From positions 14,632,001 through 14,696,000 of the forward strand of contig CM041465.1 of assembly GCA_023213395.1 (NCBI GenBank): DNA of 64,000 bases. The letters are read 5' to 3'. The notes under the pieces are model-generated. The model did not search any database, was not told the origin of the DNA, and saw only the letters and a program-made list of their open reading frames with translations. Below, one piece after another: positions 10,157 to 21,744 of this stretch (the stretch's first letter is position 1; every line of letters starts with the position of its first letter). The position numbers and the translations under genes are program-made. The stretch comes from Cycas panzhihuaensis. Its lineage: Eukaryota > Cycadophyta.

Positions 10157-13080
10157 TGAAGTCCATGAATAAACCTGGAGAATTGCTGATAGTGGAGATT
10201 ATACCCTTCATTCCATAGTCTAGACAGATCAACTAAGCAAGAGATCAGAGGCGCGGTGGGCCTAATAAGACCGGATTTACCTAAGGATTCAGTCTCAAGC
10301 ACTCCTATCTTCTAGGCACAGAATTACAGGAATAACGAACTTCCTCGAGCAGTTGGTCACATGCAGAAGAAGACAGATTTTTGATCTGTTGATGTTAGTC
10401 ATCACATCATAGTCTCAACCTGCCATTTAACCTTACAGATGCAATCTCTAGTCTGGTTGAGCTCCAGACTATGCTTATGTCACAAATTTTTAGTGATTTA
10501 CCTGTAGTATGGTTGTGGTATCGTGGGAGATGAATCCTAGATGCCTTTGGCATAAGTCAAATAAGGTATCTTTAACATAATCATAAGAACTAACCATGTT
10601 ACACAGATGTACTAAAATTATTGCAACAAGAAATCTATTCTGGTTGGTCTTTGTGGAGTTATGAAGAAAGCTATTGATCTTGGTGACTGGCACTGGTTGG
10701 TACCCACAAATAGTGTAGAAGTGAAGCTATAACAGAATGCACTGAGTATGGTTGAATCGCCATACATGAGGAAGATGAGGAAAACAAATGTCAACAATTG
10801 TTCTCCAGTAGCTCAGAATTAGCTTCTGACAATTTTCAAAAAATCTTACAAACCCAAATTGCAACTTCACAAGCCAATGTAGCTTGAAGCAAGGAGATTG
10901 TACACACAGGAAAGGTGCGGGTCCTGTCTGAACAATGTTAGCTTCTAAATATCAGTCCTATATATGGAGAAAAGTTAACTTGGTGAAGATAAAGTAGGTA
11001 ACACTCTTGTATTGAAAAGACCCAAAATAGCGATAAATTCTATTGTTCAGGGTTATGTTTTGAAGGTTAGATCTAATAATAGTTTAAAATTTATCTTTAC
11101 TTTGTTTGATATACAAAGAGGGTTCTTGTACGTTCTATCTTATATCTCAAAGGCGATCTATGACTTGAGGGTATTTATTATTTTGATGAAGTTATTTATG
11201 AGTCCTTTGGTGACTATGGATAAATTTCTGTTGAATATGAATACATGACTGAGTTTCATGAGTAAAAAAGGGGGCATGGTAATGAGCAAATTTGATTGTT
11301 GAGTGATATAGATTATCGCTTAGGATTATTTCAATTTGAAGCAGCTACATTTTAAAAATCATGGAGCTGAGTGATGTTATTGTCCTTATTCCAGAAACTA
11401 ATGAATTCTGGGTAACAGACAGTAACATAATCCTGCCCAAATATGTCATCACTAATTTTGAATCTAAAACATTAAGATGGAGTGTATATTCAGGGTAAAG
11501 AAACTTTGGAAGATAATTATGGGTACTGAAATGACTCACGAAGAAGGGGAGGAAACTTTCAAAAGGAAAAACAGAATAGCCATTGATGTAATACTTGCAG
11601 CCTTTGATAAGGACGATCTTCTTTCTCCCTATCACTTCCTTGTCCAGACTCTTCAAAATACCGACTCAACTGACGACACCTAGAAACTGTTGGTAGAAGT
11701 ACAAGAAAAGCGAACTAAAAAAGTGCAAAGGAGTATTAAAAGGACAAAGAACCAAAGGAAGAAGTTGAAAAGGAAATCCAAAAATTAGCTTGATTCTGGT
11801 AAGGATAATCCTCACATAGATATTAAAGCAAATGAACAAAAGTATAATAAACTTTGCCCAAAATCTGATGAAGATTTGAATTCACCAAGTGACCTGAGCC
11901 TCACCAAGATGATAGAAAACCTCACACCTAGGATTGATGAAAAAAGGGTAGTTGAAGGACCTGAACTTCAACCTCTATAGGTAATTCTTCATGGAGATAC
12001 AAACATATTGATAGAGGGTATAAGCAATGCTGTCCTACTTTCCATTGACAGATTTGTAGCCAGAATTCAAATAAGGCTGGGATACACATTGATATGCACA
12101 TGTTGGAGACTTTCTATGATTGCACTCAATTCAGTCATATCTTCTATCTTCATCCTTGAAAGAATCCAAATAGTGGGAGTGTATCCTATAACAACTCTAA
12201 AAGGCTCTTCTAAGGAAGGAACGAAGGATCATAGGAAATATACTATGTGATCAAAACCTTGACTGCCAAGATCATAGCATATTTTGGATAGGCTACTTGA
12301 TCATAAGGTTCAATCACATTAAAGTAATGTTTCATCTTTGTATAACCATAATCGGAAAGTACAGACATATAGTCATCATAAAAATACTCATTATACTTGG
12401 TTCAAGGAATTTCTTGGGCAATATAGAAAAAGCAGGCCATCTTGTTAGTCATGCTACAGAGAAACACATGCAGGATGATGATGATGATGATGTTCATAAT
12501 GATAGTCTATACAATGTTCACACTTTAATTGATGTTGTCTCACCACTTGATGACTTGTCATCGTATATGGATATTGATGATATTGCCAACTTATTTCAAA
12601 TTGCTGACATTTATTTGTTTGATCACTCACATGCTGAAGAAAGTGAAAGCAAATAGGTGGTAACTAGAATTCTGATGGAAGACATACTTGATATACACAT
12701 ACACCTTGAAGACACCCTTGATAAGTACATGCAGAAACATCTAACAGGTTCTCACCTAGCACAAGTCAGTTTAAGCTTGATCTATTACACATTTTGTGTA
12801 ATAAAGGGTTCTCAATTGCACATAAAGACAAAGTTCAAGAACCGTCACTTTAAATGACTACTCCAAAGTCCACATTACATGATTGAAGACCAAGATTAAG
12901 TCCAAGACATTGTGTTCAAGACCTTTCTAAGATCAAGACACTGTAAATTCAAAGAAAGCAAAGTACATGTTGGTTAAATTAGAGTCCATTAGAGGTTATT
13001 TTTAATGTCCTAAGTCCATTGTCACTGTCATGTTAGTCTTTAGTATTCAATCACTCTTTATAGTCTTAACATTAAACATT
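10157..13080 (+). other. TE-B interior, right part; no recognised coding region
   Basis: Short open frames only. A Lys/Arg-rich stretch lies near 11700-11790. At 12297-12656 a 119-codon frame contains a short GAT repeat (12475-12492) that encodes a run of aspartates and an acidic tail. None resembles gag or pol. Origin unknown; it may include further captured or scrambled DNA. Confidence 0.5.
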
Positions 13081-13089
13081 AAGGGGAGA
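13081..13089 (+). promoter_or_regulatory. TE-B polypurine tract
   Basis: AAGGGGAGA directly before the 3' LTR. Confidence 0.85.
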
Positions 13090-13471
13090 TGTTAGAATAT
13101 AATGTTTAATGTTGTGTATTGTTAAGTAAAGTGTGTCCTAGGGTTAAGAGTCATAGTCCTAAGTCTTAGAGTCTAAGAGTCATTATAATATTGTGTGAGA
13201 AGATAGAAGCTTATTGGTCAAGTTAGTTGGTGTAATGTCATTGGTTAGGATAAAGGTAATTGTCCCACATGCATTACTTGTTTTGTAGGTCCTCCCACCT
13301 ATTTTGTATATAAAGGTAGTTGAGGTAGTATATGTAATCATGTATCATCAAGGCTCATATTGAGTCTTTGGTGATGTGATATATTAATGCATTCTGATTT
13401 TATTGAGTTACTCTATGTTCATTGATATTGATATTGTGGTTGATGAATGTTTTTCATGTTAAAGTCTAACA
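13090..13471 (+). repeat. TE-B 3' LTR (382 bp)
   Basis: Same length and ends as 8329-8710; followed by the target duplication GTTAC. Confidence 0.95.
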
Positions 13472-13476
13472 GTTAC

Positions 13477-13722
13477 AAAGCATAAATAGCAGAGTTATAG
13501 GAAAAAAACAAAGAAAATGATGCAATCATAACAACCCTTATGTAAATCAATGAAGACATGTTGAGAGCTACCGAGTCAATAGACTAACTAGGATTACAGG
13601 GGCAACCCTAATATCAAAGAGGGGGAAGGAGGAGAAAGCACAAAAATTTTAAATTTTTGAAATTGAACCCAGATGCTCAACCATTTTTGTTGACCCTAGA
13701 TAGATGTTGCAATTATATTTAA
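13477..13722 (+). pseudogene. Decayed unknown reading frame, 3' part
   Basis: Continuation of the frame that starts at 7375, in register across the TE-B empty site, for 82 codons to a TAA at 13720. It has five internal stops, all TAA or TAG. The conceptual product has a Glu/Lys/Asn-rich segment with a possible coiled-coil pattern, then a basic cluster (RGGRRRKHKNF). No family is recognised. Confidence 0.45.
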
Positions 13723-14642
13723 TACCATACATTTTGGGAGAGGAACGAATGAAGAACCAACAATTATTTTCGCAGAATAATCAACTGGTGTACATTTGGG
13801 ATAGGGAATGGATAGTGCAGAGCTGGAAATGTAGTCCATTCCATCACAGGAATGGATATTGTGTAGTAGGAATGCACCAAATAATAAAGGAATGAATGTT
13901 GGATAGAAGGAATGGACGCTGAGCAGAGGAACACAATAAGTAGATAGGAATGGTTGTGGTACAAAGAGGACATATGGATAATCGTACAGATAAACAAATG
14001 ATTAAACAGTAATAAAAGGATTAGGGCTGAACAGGTATTCATTCAAAAAAATGAATGATTACAACTGTATACGCAACCATTCCAAAACAAGAACGTGTAG
14101 TGTATATAAACACATCCACTCATTGGGATGGATGTGAGAGCCAAGTCAATGATTCTAGTGGTACTTGATTTGGTACAATTGACCAGTCAGACTAAATGGA
14201 CCTTATATGATCTAATATTGACTATTGTCTAATAAAATAAGAGAGTTACGTAGATAATTATGTGTATTTACTGAGGAATATATGGGGAATGTATATTATC
14301 TGTGGACTTATGTGGCTTGATTAGTAATGAATATGTATGTTGACCACTTGCACACACCCTAGACTATAATGGAAACCCTTGACAAGTGAAGATTTATAAT
14401 AGGGAGCAACAAATTCAGTCAACATGCCTTTCGAAAAAAATGATCCTCAAGATAAGACACCTAATTTGTGAAAATTTTGCCTTAATTTGAGCACTTTGAT
14501 TTTTGTCATTCATATAGTTTCATACTAGTCCATGAGATTATTTGTACAACCTAAAACTATTTTGAAGCCTCCACTAAATGGTCCCTTTAGTTATCTTCTT
14601 TAGTAACACATACAAGCATCCAACCTTAATCCCTTCAAACTT
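13723..14642. other. Intergenic or host-like DNA, no gene seen
   Basis: AT-rich. The left part (13795-13950) is dense in GGAATGGA-like motifs that mirror those at 7095-7345. A TATATAAAC box lies near 14103. No coding region is recognised. Confidence 0.5.
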
Positions 14643-14654
14643 GCTCTAATACCA
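14643..14654 (-). promoter_or_regulatory. TE-C primer-binding site
   Basis: The minus strand reads TGGTATTAGAGC, one change from the initiator tRNA-Met site, directly beside the LTR at 14655. Confidence 0.75.
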
Positions 14655-14885
14655 TGTTGAACTAATAAGATGGACAAAACTAAAAGATCTTTTCTCATTA
14701 TATATATTGAGGTAGTCTTGCATATTTATACATAATAAGTACATGAAAATGCCTAATAGAAAAAAAAAGGCCAAGTGACATCACTATGCACAACTTTTAA
14801 TAAATAACTCTAGAGGTCCTAGTTAAACTATATTAGTTAAGTCTAAAAGTACATTACATTATGAGTAAAACATTAATATCTAACA
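14655..14885 (-). mobile_element. TE-C: orphan 5' LTR of a copia element
   Basis: A 231-bp segment that starts TGTTGAACTAATA and ends ATATCTAACA, with a PBS on its left. That arrangement identifies it as the 5' LTR of a minus-strand element. No partner LTR and no recognisable gag-pol lie to the left, so the body has been deleted or has decayed beyond recognition. Length and termini resemble the TE-D/G/M family. Confidence 0.65.
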
Positions 14886-16535
14886 ATATATGCTAGTAAA
14901 CTAATTTCACTTAATAATAGATGGTCATATGACATAAAATAAAAAAACTTAATTATGTAAGTTTCTTTGGAAGGGACAAATAACATTTTAGAAAAGGTCT
15001 TGAAGACTAGTAGGGCCATTAGAGCATAAATGCCATAAAGGCTAACAAGATTATATAAACCTAATCCTAGACTCTAATCCCCCAAGGGTATTAACCTCTC
15101 TTATCCCACCTACCTAGGTGTAAGTACATGCCAACTAGATATAGAAAAAAGAGTACTAATGGGAAGAGAGAAAAGATGGAATTAGATCGTAAGTTTAAGG
15201 GTCTACTCTTGGGTTAACAAGTGGGGACTCTCTAAACTAGTAACATCCCAACCATGAATGTGGGAAGCCTGGGGATACCTACATCCAATTGTGACTAATT
15301 TCAACTTTCTAGAGGCAAAATAGATAAGAAGAGCCACTCTCAATGGTACAAAAGATATTCACTCGATTTTTTCAATCGTACACATTTGAGATAATTACCC
15401 ACCTCTAGACCACATAAAACATGATGAAAACTCTTAACCTCAAATGCAAGAATACCTTCACTCCATTGAAAACAAAATCTAATAGAACTTAGATAGTTCC
15501 TCCTTTAGAATGTACAAGACCTTACCCCTGGAGAGAACTAGAGAGAAGAGAGCAAACAATTAAATGCAATTACATGCTCTTTAGTTTATATGCACACAAT
15601 AACAAAACCCTAACTAAATACAACGACCTGTAACTCACAAATTCAAGAACTCGTAATGGTGTGCTAAATTCCAATCCAATATAGGTCTTCTATTTATAGG
15701 CATGACCTTCTAATGATCCTTTCTTTTTTTGTCCCTTATCTCCTTTTTCTTTATTATGCCATAATTAGACATAAAAGCTTTAAAAAGGGAGAAAAAAAGC
15801 AAGCATATGTAAAGATAAACAAGCAAGCTATCAATCGACTCTTTTTGTTTTGCTTTCTCAACGTGGAAAATTTATGTTTTTCCTTTTCAAATAAAATAAA
15901 ATATAAAGCAGGTTCTTTTCCACCTTTTAATTTGATGAGATTAAAATAATAAACATAAAAGGAAGAAGGGGAGGAAGATTATCTTTTAACATGCTTCCAT
16001 AGTCTTTGGTTTTACACTTGCTTTCCTACACATTTTTACACACTAACAAACAACCAAAAAAACTAGGAATATACATTTTTTATTAGGAAAACCTAAGACA
16101 AGTTCAATAGTATTTATTCTTGCCAAATTAACTTATGATGGAAAAAAAATTCTACTTGAAATCAACTTCCTCAAGCAATGATTTAAAAGAAATGTGAAAT
16201 TTGCATATAGCTCAAAATACATGGCCTTAATCAAACAACATTTCTCATGTCCAATAGGCTATTTTAATTGGTAGAAAAATGATAGGAAGCTTCAAGTTGC
16301 TTATGCTTAGTTACCTACAATGAAAAAGGCCTTCAATGTGTTGTTTAACCTACAAGATTAGTCCAAAGGCATAGAAAATATAATATCTATTAAAAGCTAA
16401 GTATAAACAAGGAAGTTAAAACAACAAATTCTTCAAGTAAACCCCAAGTAAAAAGAGGACCTTAGAAGTGGTGAATCATCACCATAGATAAGCCATAAAT
16501 GATGAAATTCATCTCTTTAGTCCATAGTTAGGCAC
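14886..16535. other. Intergenic or host-like DNA, no gene seen
   Basis: AT-rich, with only short accidental open frames. On the minus strand a TATAAATAG box lies near 15690-15700, so part of this could be a decayed LTR, but no ends or duplicated partner are visible. Confidence 0.5.
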
Positions 16536-16540
16536 CTTTG

Positions 16541-16770
16541 TATGAAAATATAATGTTCTATCTTAGGAGTCTAAAGGGGTAATATAATAGACCCCTCAAG
16601 GATGTAACTTATAAATTTATGTAGGACACATATTAAACAAGTGTCACTATTTCTTGTTTCGATTACAGTTAGTTTCTTAGGGGTTATAAACCCTAATTGT
16701 ATATATTCAGAAGTTCACTCCTTCATAATCAATAAAGCATTTTGTTCTATTTCTATGTAATTTTCAAACA
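16541..16770 (+). repeat. TE-D 5' LTR (230 bp)
   Basis: Ends TTTTCAAACA next to the PBS; shares ATGTTCTATCTTAGGAGTC and the rest with 21510-21739. The initial TG has become TA. Confidence 0.9.
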
Positions 16771-16783
16771 TGGTATCAAAGCA
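16771..16783 (+). promoter_or_regulatory. TE-D primer-binding site
   Basis: TGGTATCAAAGCA follows the LTR; one G to A change from the tRNA-Met site. Confidence 0.85.
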
Positions 16784-17480
16784 AGTCATCCTACTTGTTT
16801 AAGAGAAAGATTTAGTCTGTGAAATAGGTAGTTTTTCTTGAAACAAAGAGTTTATCGGTTCATACTCAAAATTGGTCCAATCAAGGAGAAAGAATCCAGA
16901 CAAGGAGAAAGGACAACTGAGGAGAAATAATCCAAACAACGAGAGAATAGAAACTTATATGGAATTGTACGGTCACACGAATGGAAATTTTCAAAGTTCT
17001 CAAAATTTTATGAAATTTGGTTAAAAGATAGATCTTGTTATCCTCTTTAATCTTTCCTTTTGCATTGAGTTCATTTGAGGCTATTTTTGGGTAGTTTTAC
17101 CCAATTTACCAGGTGCATGGGTTTAGAGAAAGAGGTACTCATTTACATTGTTTTTTCTTTATTTCTTTACTGAAAATCACTCAAAGAATCTTTGTATTTG
17201 ACACAATCAATTTGAAGCCATCTTTTGAAGAATTTCGTGGAATATTTTCTTAGATTTAAATAGTTTTTTAAAAAACCATAGCCACCCTTTTAGACCTTGC
17301 GGGTTGAATTTCTCACAATCCAAAAACTGTCTTTGAAAAATAACTCTGGATTAGTGATCCTCTCATAAAGACCTTTCTTTTAAGGAATATTTTATTCTCA
17401 TCTATATAGTTTGAGTATCGTACCGAATTTCATACAGTTGTATAGCCTAGAGTCTATACCTACAATTCTTCAAGTCAGAA

Positions 17481-18420
17481 ATGGCTTCATCCATACTTGC
17501 CCTATTTGATATGGATAAATTCACAGATAGTAACTATCATATCTAGAAGATAAAATAGAAACATTATTGAGAGCCAAGAATTCTTGAAAGATTGCAACTA
17601 GAAAAGAAGCCAAGCTTGGTACTACAGGGCTAGACCAAAAAAATTGGGAAGAACGAGATAATGTAGGAGTCATAGTATTAAAACTCTCAATATTAGATCC
17701 CCCCCTCATATATGTAGAGAAATTAACCTCCACCTTTGATATTTATAAGTGTTTCAAAAATTTGTATGGGCAAAAGAATAAGGCTGGAATATTTGCCTTG
17801 AAAGAGGAATTGTTTAAGCTCCACATGAAAGAGATAAAAACAGTGACCAAGTTCATCCACCAAGTTATTTCCTTAAGAAATGACCTCTCTAGTGTTGGTG
17901 CAACCATCACAGATTATGAAATAATGGAGATAATAGCTATCAAATTGTCCAAGGCATTTGATATAAACATAAACACAATAACCAACAATGATTAGATCGC
18001 AACAATGACCCCAAATACCTTAACTTGGTTGTTACTAAGGCAGGAATAGAGAAATAAAAGATATGAAGATTCTAGAGAGATAGAAGATGTATTTGTATCT
18101 AGATTAAACTTGGGGCCAAAAGGGTGAAGCAGAGGAAGAGGACAGACTCAAGAAGCAAGGACTCCTTCATAAGGTAGGTGGCAAGATAGTAGAGGTCAAG
18201 GACATACTACAACTCTAAGAGTATGCTACAATTATGGTAAGATTGGTCATTTTGCAAGTTCTTGTAAAGCTTTTGATCTTTGTTATCACTATGGATAGCC
18301 AAGACACTATCCATACCAGTGTCCACAAAGAAGGCAGGACATTCAGAGAGGGAAGCATCCAGTCAAAAACTACAGGAAGGAGAAAACAGACAGGGATTAA
18401 GAAGAAAAGACTACTTTTAT
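17481..18420 (+). pseudogene. TE-D gag (decayed)
   Basis: Copia gag begins at ATG 17481 with the FTDSNYHI segment, then stops and shifts frame. The middle is open at 17762-17995 (LKEELFKLHMKEIKTV, FIHQVISLRNDL), as in TE-M and TE-G gag. A zinc knuckle follows at ~18222-18275 (CYNYGKIGHFASSC; second Cys now Tyr). A second, damaged knuckle-like motif follows at ~18280. Many stops make it non-functional. Confidence 0.85.
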
Positions 18421-18439
18421 TGTTGCTCTCACTGCAAGC

Positions 18440-20000
18440 CTCTAAGACAAAGGCATATGGTATAATAATTTAAGATCATGATTAGCAGAGAAGACTGGTT
18501 CGAGACACTCCAACCATATACATCAGATAGATTGGTGGAGCTAGGAGATAAATACCCCCTGAATATAAAGAGAGTGGGAACAATAGTTATCAAGCTATAA
18601 GGCAGCATCAAAAAAATTAGAAATGTACTTTTAGTCCCTAGCCTCAAAATAAATCGCCTTTCTATCTCTCAACTTAGCAGAAAAAAGCTAAGGACTATTT
18701 TTTATGAAGAAGGATTCTATTACATCTTGGACATGAAGAATAATAGCAATGTAATCACAAAAATAGTAGAAAGTAGTGACCTATATAGGCTATTTTTCTA
18801 CTCCATACTCTCTGATGTAAAAGCTTGGACAATTGTGAATCTTAATGAGAATGATAAACTATGGCACTTGAAGTATGGACACCTCCCCATAGAAAAATTA
18901 AAGTCAATGAACAAGGAAGAGTTAGTCAATGGACTCCCTTCTATCATATCAGATAACTTTGTTTATAAAAGTTGTCAATCAGGGAAACAACATAGGTTAC
19001 CTTTTAAAGAAAGCAAATGGTGAGCTCAAAAAAAATTAGACTTAATTGACACGGACATATGTGGACCTCTCACTCCACATTCAATCAATGGTTGTAAATA
19101 CTTTCTTACGTTTATTGATGATCTGACTAGAAAAAAATGGGTCTACTTTCTCCAAAATAAATCAGGAGTGTTTGACAGCTTTAAAGAATTTAAAGCTAAA
19201 GTAGAATTAAAATTAGGAGAGAAGATAAAATGTATAAGATCTGATGGTGGTGGTGAATGCATCTCAAAGGAATTCATGAACTACTATAAAGCAAAAGGAA
19301 TTTGTAGACAATTCATAACCCCATATACTCCTCAGTCTAATAGGGTTGCAGAAAAGAAAAACAAGGCCATTATGGAAATGGCACATTTAATGGTTTATGG
19401 GGAAAAAAAAAAATCCTTAAATCTTAATGGGATGAAGTAGTAAACATAGTCTGTTATGTGTTGAATCAGAGTCCAACAAAGACACTAGATCTTCTTACCT
19501 TGAAAGAAGCCCAGATAGGAAGTAAACCAAATGTAAGGCATTTAAAAGTATTTGGATTCCAAGCATTTGTCCATATCCCTGACAAGAAAAGAATGAAGTT
19601 CGACTCTAAGAGTCTTGAATGCATCATGATTTGTTACAGAAATAATTTGAAAGCCTATAAATACATAAATCCAAAAACCAATAAGAACTATGTAAGCAGA
19701 GATGTCATGTTCAATGAAAAAGATGTAGAAGAAGATAAAAATGAAATCAAGATAATTGACGATGCACCTCAAGTTATCTCTCAAGAAATTACCATCAAGG
19801 AAGCATCCAGCCTAACTTCAAAAGACATTTCAGAAGAATTAGTCTCACCACAGGAATCGCATGAAGGCTCACCATTAGAAAAGGAAGAACTATCACTACA
19901 AGAATCAAATATCAAAGAAGAACCAAAGAAGGAGAAAAAGGTACCCAAATGGTGCCTAAAAACTATCAAGGAAAAGGAGATATACTTCCTCATAGGATAA
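18440..20000 (+). pseudogene. TE-D protease-integrase (decayed)
   Basis: Remnants of the protease region (18440-18720), then the open piece 18727-19023 with the GAG-pre-integrase motif LWHLKYGHLPIEKLKSM and SGKQHRLPF. The integrase core continues at 19030-19440: IRSDGGGECISKEF (second catalytic Asp present) and YTPQSNRVAEKKNKAIMEMA (Glu present). The first Asp segment is near 19050. The C-terminal part (19458-20000, 180 codons) has the FGFQAFVHIPDKKR and SRDVMFNEKD motifs and an acidic linker. Confidence 0.88.
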
Positions 20001-20039
20001 GAAGCTAAAGACACAGAACATTGTACAGTAACATAGAAC

Positions 20040-21480
20040 CCTAATCGTTTGTAGAGGAAAATGAGTAAATCGAATGGAGAATAGCCATGGACGTTTAAAT
20101 AAATTCTATCATCAAAAATTAGACTTAGGAATTAATTGAATTACCACCCAACGAACTGATGGTCAACTACAAATGCCAATGGAAAGATTGAAAAATACAA
20201 AGCAAGACTTATTGCAAAGGGCTATACTCAAAGAATTGGAGTAGACTATAAAAAAACATTATCACCTATAGCTAAACTAAATACAATAAGAATAGTAATA
20301 GCATTGGGAGCTTAGAAAATTTCAAAAATATACCAACTAGATGTCAAAAGTGTCTTTCTAAATGGTGAAATAGAAAAAGAGGTCTACATGAAGCGGCCAA
20401 ATGCTTATATTAAAAAAGGATAATAACACTTAGTTTGCAGGTTAAAAAAGGCATTGTATGGACTAAAATAGGCTCTCGTGCATGGTATGTAAAGTTCGAC
20501 AACTATCTCTACCAAAATAGATTCCAAAGGTATAGCTCAAACTCAAACTTGTATGTAAAGAACAAAAATGGGATGATCACTATAATCGTAGTATATGTAA
20601 ATGATATGATTCTCACTGAGGATGATGAAGAATCAATCTTAAACATGAAAGGTCAACTAAAAAGTAAGTTTGAAATGACTAATTTGGGCCTCCTAAGTTA
20701 CTATCTAGAGATAAAAGCTGACCAAAAGGAGGACTCGATTACTCTATCTCAAAGGAAGTACATCAAAGACTAGCTAACAAAATTTTAAATGGAGGATTGT
20801 AATCTATGTGCCACCCCGACGAAAGTGAATTGCAACTTGGTCCTTGATAAGGAAAAGCTTTAGGTTAATACCACTATGTATAGACAACTTATTGGGAGTT
20901 TGATCTATGCCACTGCTACTAGACCTGATATTTCACACTCTATAAGTTTAATATTAAGATACATGCAAAAGCCAAAAACATAACATCAGACAGTTATAAA
21001 AAGAATATTAAGATACTTAAGAGAAACAACTGAATTGAAGCTAGTATATCTAAATGAAAAATCACTTTAGTTGATAGGATTCTGTGACTCAAACTAGGCA
21101 TAAAACAATGAGCACAGAAAATCTACAATTGGATATTGTTTCTTTCTAGGCAATGCATCAATTTCTTGGAGTAACAAAAAGCAAATAACAGTAGCCTTAT
21201 CATCAACAAAAGTTGAGTATAAATCAATTATCAACGCAACCACTTAAGTAAATTGGCTAAGATATACTGAATTGTGCCAATCATAGTGTAACCAAATTAA
21301 CTAGGAATCCAGTTCTTTATACTTGAATAAAGCACATCGAAGTTCACCATCATTTCATTCGAGAGAATTTTTAAAGCAAAAAGATTGATCTAGCCTACTG
21401 CACAATAGGAGAACAAGTAGCAGATATATTGATAAGACCACTTTAAAAAGACAAATTTTAAACCCTTAGGGATAAGATAG
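20040..21480 (+). pseudogene. TE-D reverse transcriptase-RNase H (decayed)
   Basis: Motifs in several frames: YQLDVKSVFLNGE near 20330, KKALYGLK near 20445, then a 112-codon open piece (20435-20773) in which the catalytic YVDD has become YVND. RNase H remnants follow to ~21480 (SRKSTIGYCFFLG-like, LSSTKVEY). Many stops. Confidence 0.85.
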
Positions 21481-21500
21481 GATTAAAAGGATAAAACATT

Positions 21501-21509
21501 AAGAGAGAG
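21501..21509 (+). promoter_or_regulatory. TE-D polypurine tract
   Basis: AAGAGAGAG directly before the 3' LTR. Confidence 0.8.
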
Positions 21510-21739
21510 TATTATAATGTAATGTTTTATCTTAGGAGTCTAAAGGGGTAATGTCATAGACCCCTCAAGGATGTAATTTATAAATTTATATAGGACACAC
21601 GTCAAACAAGTATCATTATTTCTTATTTCAGTTACAATTAGTTTCTTGGGGGTTACAAACCCTAATTATATATATTCAGGAGTTCACTCCTCCATAATCA
21701 ATCAAGCATTTTGTTATATTTCTATGTACTTTTCTACCA
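21510..21739 (+). repeat. TE-D 3' LTR (230 bp)
   Basis: Pairs with 16541-16770; starts TATTATAATG, ends TTTTCTACCA, followed by CTTTG. Confidence 0.9.
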
Positions 21740-21744
21740 CTTTG

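Larger units (their letters stand above)
8329..13471 (+). mobile_element. TE-B: LTR retrotransposon without recognisable gag-pol, carrying a host gene fragment
   Basis: A complete structure: two 382-bp LTRs with TG/CA ends, a perfect 5-bp target duplication GTTAC (8324-8328 and 13472-13476), a tRNA-Met-type PBS and a polypurine tract. The 4.4-kb interior shows no gag zinc knuckle, protease, integrase, RT or RNase H motif in either strand, so it resembles a non-autonomous element mobilised in trans. It contains a fragment of an S-adenosylmethionine synthetase gene. The LTRs differ at roughly twenty positions, so the insertion is old but not the oldest here. Confidence 0.9.
16541..21739 (+). 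mobile_element. TE-D: Ty1/copia retrotransposon, complete but decayed
   Basis: Plus-strand copia element with ~230-bp LTRs and a perfect target duplication CTTTG (16536-16540 and 21740-21744). PBS, gag, zinc knuckles, GAG-pre-integrase, integrase, RT, RNase H and PPT follow in order. Stops and frameshifts occur in every domain. It belongs to the same family as TE-G and TE-M by LTR sequence and polyprotein motifs. The first dinucleotide of both LTRs is now TA instead of TG. Confidence 0.93.

Noticed and set aside
11345-11683. Overlapping frames on both strands in TE-B
   Set aside because: Neither shows family motifs; one is at most a shadow of the other.
12475-12492. GAT repeat as a functional microsatellite or CRISPR-like repeat
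   Set aside because: Only six units of three bases, no spacers; a simple repeat.
7375-13722. TAA/TAG read as glutamine (altered genetic code) in the decayed frame
   Set aside because: TE-M and TE-H have long frames of 280-339 codons that end at ordinary stops and use CAA/CAG freely. Decay of glutamine codons explains the pattern without a new code.
19542-20014. Minus-strand open frames opposite the TE-D integrase
   Set aside because: They are shadows of the plus-strand integrase C-terminal frame, which has clear copia motifs.
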